Under the pieces are notes generated by a model. That model did no database searches and was not told the DNA's origin. It was given only the letters and a program-made list of their open reading frames with translations. A stretch of DNA of 60,000 nt from positions 42,798,042-42,858,041 of the forward strand of contig CM060734.1 of NCBI GenBank assembly GCA_030704615.1, written 5' to 3'. The position numbers and the translations under genes were made by a program. Within the stretch, counting starts at the first letter, position 1; every line of letters begins with the position of its first letter. This document shows, one piece after another, positions 36,460 to 47,677 of this stretch. This DNA is from Takakia lepidozioides (taxonomy: Eukaryota; Streptophyta; Takakiopsida; Takakiales; Takakiaceae).

Positions 36460-37670
36460 TTGGCAGGCCCTAAAAGAAATGTCAGTCGAGAACAGTCAAG
36501 TAGCAAAGAAATCTATGAGAAGAAGTTGTCAAGAGTACTAGTGGTACTTCATTTGCGAGGATATATGTTGGATAAGATAGAATCATTCTTAATTGATAGT
36601 AACAATTTCTTGTCTAAAAAGATAATCAAGAAGTTGGTGGTTCAAACTGAGATATTAAGAGGCTTGGAAGCTAAATACAAGAGCCAGGAGGAGAAGGCTT
36701 CACGCTGAGAGGGAGTTGCTTATGAAGGAACGAGCTGGCCTCGTGGATTTGGAGAACATTCTGCATCACAATAACGTGGTTATTTTTGCGGAACTCTATG
36801 ACTTGAAGAAACCTTTGCAGAGGCAAGCGACAGCACAAGGGTCACAAAGGTTGGAGAGAAGATAGAAACAGGCTTCAATTTGGTTAATGATAGACTTGAT
36901 AAGGTGACTGACATATGAAAATATAATCAACAATTGGTAGTAATCAATGGGGTACTAACCTATCACAAAGCAACGTGCGTTGTCGCTAGTGGAATCCTCC
37001 TCATACGCATGACAAGCAGTCGCCTTCACATTCTTGCCCATATTTGAAATCGTTTGGGTAGGCTCAAAATTGACTCCTAAGAACCATGTGTGTGAAACCC
37101 TTGCGGCTAGGATACTATGAATTGTTCACTGTGAATTGAATGAACGTGCAGGGGTAGAGATGTCGTGGAAGAAGATCAAAACAACACACATCTTTCGATG
37201 AGGTGGCCAGGAGTATTTATGCAAAAGCTTGGCATCAACATTCATTCCGCACCGAACTCTTTCTATTGTGGGATCTTGTGGAGGCTGCATTTGACAAGTT
37301 TCACATTGCGATCATACCGAAAGATGGCTTTTTCACTTGTCATGTGAGTTCTTTACAAGTGACTTTTGCATCTCTTTAATATTGCTAAATGCATTCTAAT
37401 CTTATATGTTATCTTGTTCAGGTGCTGTATCCGAAAATCAACATTTGATGATAGATAGTAGTTCAACACAAATATCAAGTGTGACTTGGGACGATGTTGA
37501 CACCAATGATCTCCTATTTCTGAACGTTTTTCATCCAACAGAACGACTATGTGCATTTCATGCCTCGTTGGCTATATCATATAGTGTGGATAATGGCTGG
37601 TTCATAGAAGATGATACTCCTAGTGTTTCCTATGACGCTTTTGGATCCCCAAATTACGACAAAGGCTCTA
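36460..37670 (+). pseudogene. Possible captured host-gene exons between two inverted gag copies
   Basis: Three coding-like blocks lie in a row: 36,470-36,840 (YEKKLSRVLVVLHLRGYMLD, KIIKKLVVQTEILRGLEAKY, then a shift and LLMKERAGLVDLENILHHNN), a charged helix-rich region; 37,197-37,345 (FRTELFLLWDLVEAAFDKFH in another frame, with a donor-like GTGAGT); and 37,424-37,680 (VTWDDVDTNDLLFLNVFHPT, AISYSVDNGWFIEDDTP). Exon-like boundaries and the bracketing gag copies suggest fragments of one cellular gene carried by a retroelement. The parent gene is not recognised. Confidence 0.4.
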
Positions 37671-37682
37671 AACGATCGGTCA

Positions 37683-37855
37683 TTCTAAATGCATCGTCGA
37701 GACTTGTTGGTTCTTGTTTTCTACTTCTTTTTTGAAGTAGGGTTTTAAGTCATAAACGAAGCGTATTATGCGGTCCACCTCCACAAAGTCTTTTAGGTTG
37801 AGCATAATAGTTATATATTCAGGAATATAGTCTCTTTGTTTCATATTATACAAAC
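37683..37855 (-). mobile_element. LTR retrotransposon gag, distal piece split off by the hAT insertion
   Basis: The minus strand reads YNMKQRDYIPEYITIMLN and RFVYDLKPYFKKEVEN, the continuation of the gag whose N-terminal part lies at 50,860-50,240. Removing 37,856-50,231 and one 8-bp duplicate makes the two pieces collinear with the plus-strand gag copy at 35.2-36.1 kb. Its own end is truncated at about 37,683. Confidence 0.8.
37848..37855. repeat. Left 8-bp target-site duplicate of the composite hAT element
   Basis: ATACAAAC stands directly before the CAGGG end of the element and is repeated exactly after the other end (50,232-50,239). Confidence 0.9.
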
Positions 37856-38086
37856 CAGGGTTGCACATGTCAGTGACGTCACGTTACGTCGGACCTGACG
37901 CTGACGCGACCAACGTCGCGTCAGTTTTGCCGAAAAATCAGTAAAACATGAGTGAGGTGAAAAACATGCTACGTAGGTGGACACGCTGTATTCCAAGCGA
38001 CACCTTGGCAAGTGAATGAAATATTTTATAAATTACTCCATCCGCCAGTATTTGAGGTCATTTTTAAATCATTATTGTTAAATTGG

Positions 38087-38582
38087 TGCGACCTCCAAAT
38101 GTTGGTGGTCGCATAATTTATCTTTTTTTTAATAGTTGCGACCACCAGCAGAGGGGTTGTCGCAGCATTTTTGTTTTTTAAAAATAGATGCGACCACCGC
38201 TACTGATGGTCGCACAATTTTTATTTTTTTTGTAATAGGTGCGATCACCATCAGGGGGATGGTCGCAACATTTTTTTGTTTTTTAATATCTGCGACCACC
38301 AGCATAGGGGTGGTCGCAGCAATTTTCCGTTTTTTAATATCTGTGACCACGAGCATGAGGATGGTCGCAACATTTTTTTTTTAAAAAAATAGATGCGATA
38401 ACCAGCAGGGGGGTGGTCGCAACAATTTTTTGTTTTTTAATATCTGCGGCCACCAGCATCAGCGTGATCGCAGCAAAAAATTTTTTTTTAATAGGTGCGA
38501 CCATCAGCATCGGGTGGTTGCAGCATTTGTTAATTAATTTAAATAACATGCGACTTCCTCGTGCGACTTGGAGCGGTCGCAC
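38087..38582 (+). repeat. Palindrome array 1 (ten units, ~51-bp pitch) upstream of the transposase gene
   Basis: Units start at 38087, 38137, 38189, 38240, 38291, 38342, 38394, 38445, 38496 and 38549. Each is about 28 bp with arms TGCGACCACC and GGTGGTCGCA around an AGCAGGGG-type centre, separated by about 23 bp of A/T-rich spacer. The pitch of 51-52 bp is close to five helical turns. Orientation of the asymmetric centre is opposite to arrays 2 and 3. Confidence 0.9.
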
Positions 38583-38629
38583 CATTGGATTTTGATTCGT
38601 CGAGCGTGTGAGGCTTGGAGGCTGGAGGG

Positions 38630-38638
38630 TATATAAGG
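38630..38638 (+). promoter_or_regulatory. TATA box following array 1
   Basis: TATATAAGG lies 48 bp after the last palindrome and about 310 bp before the first clear transposase coding sequence. The same TATAAGG word follows the other two arrays. Confidence 0.6.
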
Positions 38639-38941
38639 TGGTCACAATGCCCCTCACTTCTTTTGTGGCAAACACTTTTGTGGCGAGTGAATGTTCTTTA
38701 TTCTTTGAGCAAGAGTGTAGCCCAAGAGGAGGGTACAGACTGTTTGCTGTTGTGGCATCCACCAGAGCCACTGCAGCAAATTGTCGAAAAGCACAATACT
38801 ACATGGTGCATTGATCCACTTGGATTGATGCCGTAATGTTGGGCCATCGCATTCTGTTCTACTTTCTATTGCTCTTGACAAATCTACCAAATACACTAGT
38901 GTTCTTCGTTCAACCTTAAGTCTGTGGTTAGGGTTTTGGGT

Positions 38942-39978
38942 GTGAGGATAAGGGAGAAGTGGATCCCTTGGTTCACCGTAGACCCGCACAAAAATGACGG
39001 TGTTTAATGCAATCTTTGTGCATTGAAGCTGGCGGATCGCAAAGATCGCATGTTATATCACCTCGGCTACAGAGATGGGAAGAATGCAGGGATTAGTTTG
39101 TGCCCAAAAGCTTCCATGCGAGTGAATGCCCACTTTGCCCAATGTGGAGGCAATATCCCACCGTCTCTTGATGTGGCCGCAGCTTCTGAGCCAAACACTC
39201 CATGTTCGAATCAAAATGTCCCTCAGAGTTGTACCCAGGGGGATTCTTGCAAGGCGTCTACTGTTCGTAGAGAAGCCGGTGGATCAGGAGCAACACCCGA
39301 TTGTACGCCAACACTTATACGGACCAGACCAATCAGGCAACAATCAATGCAAGAAGGCTTAAATTTGTCGCACATGAGGACTCTGGATAAGAAGTGGGCC
39401 CACATACACACCTCCGAGTTATCACGATCTCGGCACATGATTGCTAGAAGAGGCTATGTCTGACCTCACCCAAAGGTGAATGAAAAGATAGGTGATTCTC
39501 TCCGGAAATATGTTAGCACTATATGTGCGGACGGTTGGAGTTCTGTAACTAATCGACCACTGTTCAATATCATGCTGGTCTGTCCTGCGGGGGAACAATT
39601 TTTTGGATCCGTTGACACAAGCGGGGAGAGAAAATATGCACGTTATCAAGCAAGGTTGTTGACGAGTTTCATCGATAAAATTGGAGCTGATAAAATTGTC
39701 CAAGTGTGCACGGACAATGCATGATGTTTCTTCTGCTGCGGGGCTTCTACAAGTCGAACCATCAGATGACGACGACCGGCCATTGTCGTTTCATCTGTCA
39801 TCCGCATGTGAACCGTGCTCCCTCGACCCTCGCTGGTCCATCTCATGCCCCTTCCTCTCATGTCGGCCCCTCTGATGTATGTGCGAGTAGTCTTCCTCAT
39901 ACGAGACCTGCTCCAATGACACCACGAAATCCGGTACAAGCCCAGAAACGGCAGAGAATTGTGCACATATTTAAATAA
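38942..39978 (+). pseudogene. hAT transposase remnant (BED-like finger, DUF659)
   Basis: In one frame: REKWIPWFTVDPHKNDGV, stop (39,005), CNLCALKLADRKDRMLYHLG, a BED-type finger pattern (CxxC..H), a variable linker, stop (39,461), then ADGWSSVTNRPLFNIMLVCP, FFGSVDTSGERKYARYQARL and DKIGADKIVQVCTDNA, the DUF659 part of hAT transposases including the catalytic-site TDNA region. After 39,724 only a low-complexity tail remains (VEPSDDDDRPLSF; Pro/Ser-rich), ending at a TATTTAAA just before array 2. The rest of the RNase H-like fold and the hAT dimerisation domain are missing, so there was an internal deletion. It cannot be active; mobility must have been supplied in trans or before decay. Confidence 0.8.
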
Positions 39979-39987
39979 AAACAATTG

Positions 39988-40461
39988 TGCGACCACCAAT
40001 AGCGGTCGTCGCAACTGTTAAAATAAAATTAAAATGCTGCAATCACCTCCCTGCTGGTAGTCGCACCTATTTACCAAAAAGAAAAATGGTCCAATTACCC
40101 CCCTACTGGTGGTCGCAGCTATTTAAAAATAGAAAATTTTGCGACCACCCCCTTGCTGGTGGTCGCCGCTAAAAAAAAATGGTGCGACCACCCTCCTGTT
40201 GGTGGTCGCACCTTTAAAAAAAAATGGTGCGACCACCCCCCTGCTGGTGGTCGCATCTATTAAAGAAAAAGAAAATAGTGCGACCACCAGCAGGTAGTGG
40301 TCACACCTAGTTTTTTTAAACAAAATTGCTGCGACCACCCCCCTGCTGGTGGTCGCACCTATTAATATTTATAAAAAAATCTGCAACCACTTCTCTGTTG
40401 GTGGTCGCACATAATAAAGAAAAGAAAAAATTCTGCGACCACCCCCCTGCTGGCGGTCACA
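39988..40461 (+). repeat. Palindrome array 2 (ten units) upstream of the RING-like ORF
   Basis: Units start at 39988, 40038, 40090, 40140, 40183, 40228, 40279, 40330, 40382 and 40434. Arms are as in array 1, but the centre reads CCCCCTGCT, the inverse of array 1. The pitch is 50-52 bp except for two shorter steps (43 and 45 bp). Confidence 0.9.
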
Positions 40462-40522
40462 GCTATTAGTAGCGTGCGTAGTCTTGATGACAGCGCGCGG
40501 CCCGAGTGTGGAAGGGGGGGCT

Positions 40523-40529
40523 TATAAGG
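40523..40529 (+). promoter_or_regulatory. TATA box following array 2
   Basis: TATAAGGCCT begins here, 61 bp after the array. The same ten bases lie in inverted position in front of the kinase-like ORF (about 49,471-49,480). Confidence 0.6.
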
Positions 40530-40891
40530 CCTTTGAGGCCATTCTCTCCCTCACTTTTCTTCACATCAGGACTTGATGGGTGATGGGATGTTGCATTCAT
40601 TATCATTGAGATCCGAGTGGAGAGGGGTGTTATTGGTTGGGTGGGGGGTATTTTTGGCCGTTGGTTTCCACGAAATCGATGCTAAGTACCTCCCAAGAAG
40701 CCCTCCTCTGGCACCCACGTTTTTTTCATTGCACATTGTGTCATATCACTTAGAACTGCGGAGGGAGTGACACGTGCCTCTAGTACTTGGGGAGGATTCA
40801 TTAGGGAGTAGGATTAGGTACGATTTAGGAGGGTTGGGAAAGCATTTTTCTTAGTAAACACTTGTCGAGTAGGGGTAAGTCAGAGCCATAA

Positions 40892-42145
40892 ATGGCGAAG
40901 GAGACAGACAGATGAGGTCATCCCAGGGATGAGGATAATGAACCTGGACCTCCAAAAAAAAACCCGAAAGGGGCCAGGCGCGAACTTCGTTGGGACATAT
41001 ACAATGACCCCAACATTCTTGCGGAACCAGGTTGGAAAATTTGGAGGTTGGGGCAGCGGTGGTCGTTTGGTGACTGTAGGAAATTTGTGGGCTGGTGTCA
41101 CATAAATCGTTTGTGGCCCAAAGATAGGCATGAACTACAAACCAAACAAAATCAAGCTAGCTTGCATTCCTGCGTCAACCCGCATTTCCGCCACAGGGCA
41201 GAGGAGATACATACAACATTGTGGGGTCAACCGCTCGTCAACAACAAGGTCCCGTATTTATTTGCGGTCATGTTGTACACATAGTTGATTTTATTGCGAC
41301 CAGTGGATTGGCAAACTGCCACTGCGAGACAACATACTAGACTATACATGTTCTCTGATATCCCAGACTTGTATATACATCAGGAGCAAGACATCATACG
41401 GTTGGATGAAAATGACGAGGTGGAAGAAGGAGGAACGGCAGACGCAATGGTGGTGTGGGAGGTGTAGGGGGACCAACCTCCAGATTATACGCCGCAACAG
41501 GTCTCCGCAGCCGGGCCTTCAACGTTTGAGGTGGAAGGGGGCGAGGTACGGTCTCCATTGGAGAAATAGTTGGCCGCACATGAACAGCACATTAAGGACC
41601 TACAAGACATTGTTCATTTGCAACAGTAGCAAATAGCGAAGTTGCTGGAAAGAATGGGGTTGGGGACTCTCGACAACGTACGCGGTGTGCTTCAGGACCC
41701 GAGGCCAATCACCAATGAGCAAGACATATTGGTGCGTTTGGATATGCCATCAATGGACATTGACCACGTCATCGACGGGGTTGACTCAATCGGGCATGGG
41801 AATGAAGTGTAAACGCCTGAACTGGACTCGACGAGGGTTGAGGAAGAAAGACTTGCGGCGGAGAGGGCAAGAAAAGGAAAGGACCCCATAGTGGAAACTG
41901 GGGAATGTTCGGCCGTGCAAATCACATCGGCCTAGGAACATGAATTAGAGCAGCTTGTGGGGGAACGTGACTAGGGTTGTTGCATATTGGTACTCAAATG
42001 CCATGCAAATCCGATCGCGGCCATGGTTGAAGGGGAATTGGCGGAATTGGGTGACATGGGCGGGCCATCTAGCATCGCGGGAAACACGGATAGAAGAAGC
42101 GTTCTCCTCCCTCCAACGTACAGCACGTTTGTCGAATCGAAACGT
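40892..42145 (+). pseudogene. Cargo ORF 2a: unknown protein, upstream part of the RING-like gene
   Basis: A single frame holds from ATG 40,892 with stops at 40913, 41282, 41465, 41567, 41627, 41810, 41933 and 41972 but coherent protein between them: ELRWDIYNDPNILAEPGWKI, FVGWCHINRLWPKDRHELQ, then an acidic and coiled region (LAAHEQHIKDLQDIVHLQQ; MPSMDIDHVIDGVDSIGH). This resembles the N-terminal region of a transposon-borne protein; no known domain was recognised. It lies in the same frame as ORF 2b 160 bp downstream, and the two may be exons of one gene. The region 41,980-42,300 may contain an intron or one frameshift. Confidence 0.55.
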
Positions 42146-42304
42146 AGATAACATCGCTGCTAATTTGCAAAGGCATCACACTGTGCGTGATGTATTCACG
42201 TCGAAATACACTGGATTCACCACATGGGGTGATGTGTGATGTCATGTTTGAGCACTGTGTACATACAATTTCCGAGAGTATAAACTAGGATTTGGAAGTA
42301 GAGA

Positions 42305-43441
42305 ATGAGAGGGACAGCAGGCCGAGGATGTCATCCGGCATTCATGAGGAATCGTGGACGTGGATACCACGGAGCAATCCACCGTCATGGGTAACAGATG
42401 GTTACGGTGTGCACAATGTGCCTAAACCCTTACGGACTGGAGGGAGGCTATATGCTTGGTTCATGTGGCCATTTGTTCCACCCCACATGTCTCATATCGA
42501 CAGCCATGCGAGCCAGCCAATGCTCTGACTATCGTGGACCAATCCATCAATGTTTCTACAATATGTTTGGGTTGCAAGACAATATGCCCACAAGATACGA
42601 GTACAACCAGTACAACATGCCATTGGATGTGGAGCCTTACGATTTTTTAGATTGTCAGCACTGGAGGAAGACAATGACATAGGATGCTCCAAGAGAGATG
42701 CACGCCTTGGATGCCTTGACTAAATCTAGGGTTAAAGATCCGGTGACCTTTTGGGTGACATCCACATGGGAAATAACCGTGCGTGCTAGAGGCGTACGGG
42801 ACCCACTCCAAAGGGAGCTTTTTTGCCAGAACTTGGGAGGGCATTGGAGCTATACCAGACAAAGATTCTTCCGACTGCCTGAGGATCCGTGGGTGCCAGC
42901 GGAGAACGACCCATACAATCGCGAACCGATTGGGAGAGACCTATTTCTAAGGGAGTTGGAGGACGTTAGCATCTGTTGGGATAATATGAATGAGAGGTAC
43001 TGGGTGCCTCGTCAGGATGAAGGGCCATTTCCTCCAGAGTTGCGCGGAGACCCCCAGCAGGAGGAGATGTTGGACAATTTCAAAGCTGCCATCAGGAGTG
43101 TTGTTCGGTATTGGCAGAACACATGACGTGACCAAGTTGCCCCTATTCCAGGGGTGTTCTTGCCACTTCCAAACATACCGGATTTAATTGAAAAATTGCA
43201 TGAAGCCGTAGCAAGAGCGACAAACCCGGCTCTGGCAAGTGTGAAAGAGATTCAGCACTCGCCTAGAACGTTACGCATGATGACAAGGGTGGACCACACA
43301 ACACTGGGTCCCTCTTTGACCACTCAAGCCTAGGCTCGAGCTCTCCGTACTGGTGGAGGCATGTCCTCTACACCCGGAGCATCTTCATCAACATTTGGAG
43401 ATGACGACAACGAAGTAATTAATCTAGATGAAGATGACTAG
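42305..43441 (+). pseudogene. Cargo ORF 2b: RING-like finger protein with SIM-like acidic C-terminus
   Basis: The frame reads VCTMCLNPYGLEGGYMLGSC, GHLFHPTCLISTAMRASQ and CSDYRGPIHQCF: C-x2-C, C-x-H, H-x2-C and C, a RING-H2 layout in which the eighth ligand is Tyr (CSDY) instead of Cys. After a stop at 42,680 follows a conserved-looking region (DALTKSRVKDPVTFWVTSTW, YTRQRFFRLPEDPWVPAEN, FLRELEDVSICWDNMNERYW). The protein ends with DDDNEVINLDEDD, a hydrophobic core plus acidic run like a SUMO-interacting motif. Stops are at 42392, 42680, 43124 and 43331. A ubiquitin- or SUMO-directed ligase acting for the element is a hypothesis. The RING also resembles ligase fingers found in other plant genes. 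Confidence 0.6.
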
Positions 43442-43489
43442 AAAGGCTAGAAACATAGGTGGTAGGCCAAAGGTCTCAGGTTGCGAAAA

Positions 43490-43930
43490 CTTAAATGTGC
43501 AACCCACTGTATTGTCCACGTAATTTTTGGAAATACGAGGTTCATCCTTTGAACCATTTTTTATTATCCTCATACTTGTTCAATACCTGTTCAACGGCAT
43601 GTACAATATACTGGTAAAGTTTCAAAATAATTAAAAATTTGTTGAATGAAGATACCATTGGTTCACCCATTGCAATATTTTAAATCGAACTCATACTTAT
43701 CCGGTACCTTTAAGAGGGCATATACAATGCAATGACAAAGTTTGAAAGCAATCAGAAATCGACATATCAAGTAACCATTGGTTCATCCTGTAAACAATTT
43801 TTTATTGATCTCATACTTGTCCAGTCCATGTAAGAGGGCATGTAGAACATACTAGCAAAATTTCAAATCATTCAAAATTTATTTGATCAATGAACCTTTG
43901 GTTCATCCTTTTCAACATTAACGATTAATC
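43490..43930. repeat. ~117-130-bp tandem repeats (GGTTCACCC..CATACTTGTCC family), first block
   Basis: Three to four units share TTGGTTCA(C/T)CC, CTCATACTTGTCC, AGAGGGCATGTA and CAAAGTTTCAAA. The family resumes at 45.77 kb and 47.34 kb, on both sides of a duplicated segment. There is no coding potential. Confidence 0.75.
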
Positions 43931-43944
43931 ACGAATAAATGAAC

Positions 43945-45760
43945 AGACGAATAAATCATTTGCCTCCCCATCGACGCGCTCACCCCTCAAGCCATTCCAG
44001 AATTTAATTGAATTTAAATTAATTTTAAGCCAATAAATAGGTATGCACTACCTTTCATTGGGGAATTCTGGCACGTATCGATTTTGTTTTTGGCTCAATT
44101 TTGTTCTGCGGCTTCAAGCATCCCACTGCTACTCCCCCACCAAAATTTGGACCAATAAAAAATGCCCCCAAAAAAGAGTGTTCTCTTCGCTCATTATTGC
44201 AGAACTCTCTATGAAGAGTGCATGAAGTAGAGCACAAATCAAATTTGGAGTGCAAAACAGGGAAGAAACTATGATTTTGGGTCCAGATGAATTTTGATCG
44301 CTTCCAAATTTGGCACGCACATTACATATGGAGTCATTACACGCCCCATTAAAAAACGGAATGAAAAAAAAAAAACACGAGCACGCGAAACGCAGTCCAA
44401 CAGGTCCCAAAGTAATAGCAGATCCAACGAAATACATTCAACGGGTGAACGGATGGTTGCCCATCCAAATCATTTTTGTTTGCTTCTAAAATTTGCCAGT
44501 ACGTTCGAGACACCCTCTCACATGTCCCTGACTAATATCAGATCAATCGAAATTCATTCAATGGCTCAACAGATGGTTGGCCATCGAAATGATTTTGGTT
44601 CGCTTTGAGACTTGGCCAGTTTGTTCAATTGTAAGAGGCCCCAAAGTACTATGAGATCAATCGAAACTCGTTCAATGGGCCAACAGATGGTTGCCCATCC
44701 AAATGATTTTCGTTCGCTTTAAGACTTGGCCAGTGTGTTCAATGTACCCTTTGATAAGTTCCAGTGTAATATGAGATCAATCGAAATTCATTCAATGGGC
44801 CAATGAGGCGTTCAGTTGTCATCTGGTTTTTGTTCGTTGCTGCAATGTGTGCACAGCTATTGCACCCATTGAACGGATGTGGTTGAAGCCTCTCTTTTGC
44901 CCGCATGTGCTTCAACATGTGCGGAGACACAACAGACGAATAAATCATTTGCCTCCCCATCGACGGCAAGCCATTCCAGAATGTAATTGAATTTAAATTA
45001 TTTTTAAGCCAATAAATAAGTTTTGCATTGCCTTTCGTTGGGGGTTTCTGGCATGTATCGATTTTGTTTTTGGCTCAATTTTGTTCTGCGGCTTCAAGCA
45101 TCCTACTGCTACTCCCCCGCCAAAATTTGGACCAATAAAAAATGCCCCAAAAAAAAAAAGTGTTCTTCTTCGCTCACTATTGCAGAACTATCTATGAAGA
45201 GTGCATGAAGTAGAGCACAAATGAAGTTTGGAGTGCAAAACAGGGAAGAAACTGTGGTTTTTGGGTCCAAATGAATTTTGATCGCTCCCAAATTTGGCAC
45301 GCACGTTGTATATGGAGTCATTACATGCCCCATTAAGATAAATAAATAAACATGAGCATGCGAAACGCAGTCCAACAAGTCCCAAAGTAATAGCAGATCC
45401 AACGGAATACATTCGATGGGTGAACGGATGGTTGCCCATCCAAATCATATTTGTTTGCTTCCAAACTTTGCCTGTACGTTCGAGACACCCTCTCACAGAT
45501 CCTGGACTAATATCAGATCAATCGAAATTCATTCGATGGTTCAACGGATGGTTGGCCATCGAAATGATTTTGGTTCGCTTTGAGACTTGGTCAGTATGTT
45601 CAATGTACCATGGAAGAGGCCCCAAAGTAATATGATCAATTGAAATTCGTTCAATGGGCCAACGGATGGTTGCCCATCCAATTTTCGTTCACTTTGAGAC
45701 TTGGCCAGTGTGTTCAATGTACCCTCTGATAGGTCCCAGTGTAATATGAGATCAATCGTT
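43945..45760. repeat. ~980-bp tandem duplication
   Basis: The stretch from about 43,945 is repeated from about 44,930 with an offset of 980 bp (GCTTCAAGCATCC at 44,111 and 45,091; TTTGGACCAATAAAAAATG in both). The copies differ at scattered positions and by small indels, so the event is not recent. Frames inside are mirror fragments without motifs. A third, partial relative lies at about 46,850-47,020. Confidence 0.8.
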
Positions 45761-45764
45761 AACG

Positions 45765-47525
45765 ATTAATCATGAATCATCCAATATGGGAACTGTTGGT
45801 TCACCCTTTGAACCATTTTATATTGACATCATACTTGTCTAGTAACTTTAAGAGGACATGTACAAGACACTTGCAAAGTTTCAAATCAATCCAAAATCAT
45901 TTGGCAGGGGAATGATTGGTTCACCCATAGGCAGTTTCAGGGGGCTGCACTAGCAATTGCCATTTCACAGGCTACAATTGCAATTTGAGGGGCTGGAATT
46001 GCCATTTCAGGGGGTAGAATTGTAATTCGAGGGGGTTGGAATTAAATTTTAGGGGCTTCAATTGCAGTTTGAGGGGTTGGAATTGACAATTTCAAGGGCT
46101 CAAATTACAATTTGAGGGGCGGCCGGAGTTGGTCATTTTAGGGACTGGCATTACCAATTTTGAGGGCTTGAATTGTATTTTGAATTGTAATTCAAGGGTT
46201 AGAATGGGCCATTGGGGGGCTAGAATTACCAAAGCAGTGACATCCAAAGCAATATAAAATCATTTGATAGCGGAATGATTGGTTCACCATTTCAACCATT
46301 TTTTATTCACGTCATACTTGTCCGGTACTTGTAAGAGAGCATGTGGCTGACACTTGCAAAGCTTCAAAGCAATGTAAAATCATTTGATAGGGGAACAATT
46401 GGTTCACCATTTCAACCATATTTTACTGACCTCATACTTGTCCGGTACCTTTAAGATGGCATGTGAAAGACACTTGCAAAGCTTTAAAGCACTCAAAAAT
46501 CATTTGATATGTTCATGATTGATTCACCCTTTCAACCATTTTAGATTGACTTGAAACTTATGAAAGACCTGTAAGAGGGCATGTACAAGACACTTGCAAA
46601 GTTTCAAATCAATTTAAAATCATTTGGTAGGGGGACGATTGGTTCACCCTTTAAACCATTTTAGATTGATATCATACTTCTCAAACACATGTAAGAGGGC
46701 ATGTAGAAGACACTTGCAAAGTTTCGGAGTAATAAAATATCATTTCATTGGGGAAGTTTCCGTTCACCATTTCATCCAATTTTGAATTGAACTGGATTTT
46801 TACTAAATAAAATGATTTAGAGGGCATATGATTGTGGATTTGTGGGGCGCAATGATTTTGTTTTTGGCTTGATTTTGTTCTGTGAGTTGAACCCTCACAC
46901 CACCACATCTTTGCCAAAAAATATACCAAGGAAAAATGTTTGAAAAAAAACGTTCATCCTTTGCTCTATGCTCACTATTGCAGAACTCTCTATGAAGAGT
47001 GCATGAAGTTGAAGATAACTTTACCTTGGAGTGCAAATGAGGGAATAAAATGTGTTTTGGATGCAGACGATGTCTGTTCATGGTGATATTTTGCATGCAG
47101 ACTCTTCATATTGTTATCAAGCATATGGCTTCAGAATGGAATTAAAAACAATTCATGTGCAGGCGAAAGGTTGTTTCTCGTCTATACGACACGTACCTCC
47201 GTTATGAATTTGAATAACCCATTCAAATAACTTTGTTGAAATTCAACTTTGGTCCGTATGTGCTTGAGTAGTACAAATCACATACACAAAGTTGCAAGCG
47301 AAGGAAAAAATCATTTCCCCCCCGAACGACTCGTTAAACCTTTCAACCAATTTTCAATCATGAATCATTTAATAGGGGAACTATTGGTTCACCCTTAGAA
47401 CCATTTTAGATTGACCTCATACTTGTCCGATAACTTAAAGAGGGCATGTAAAAGACACTCCCAAAGTTTCAAATAAATCTAAAATCATTTGGCAAGGGAA
47501 CGATTGGTTCATCCATTGACCCGGT
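45765..47525. repeat. Tandem repeat core: more ~117-bp units and a ~30-36-bp repeat
   Basis: Units of the GGTTCACCC family run at 45,770-45,930, 46,235-46,790 and 47,340-47,520. Between 45,945 and 46,235 a shorter repeat appears, GAGGGGCTGGAATTGCAATTT with variants, with a period of about 30-36 bp. The stretch separates the 3' end of the RING-like ORF from the 3' end of the kinase-like ORF. Confidence 0.7.
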
Positions 47526-47677
47526 GTACACTGTCACTCTTCGTAGGTGTGGTGCTTGATTATCCCATATGATGGACCCAGGTGCCATGGTCAAGTAACA
47601 AACCATTAAAACATTATGGTACGAGACAAATACAATTGAAAACAACATTTATTCAAACATGATGTACAGTTAGAGGT

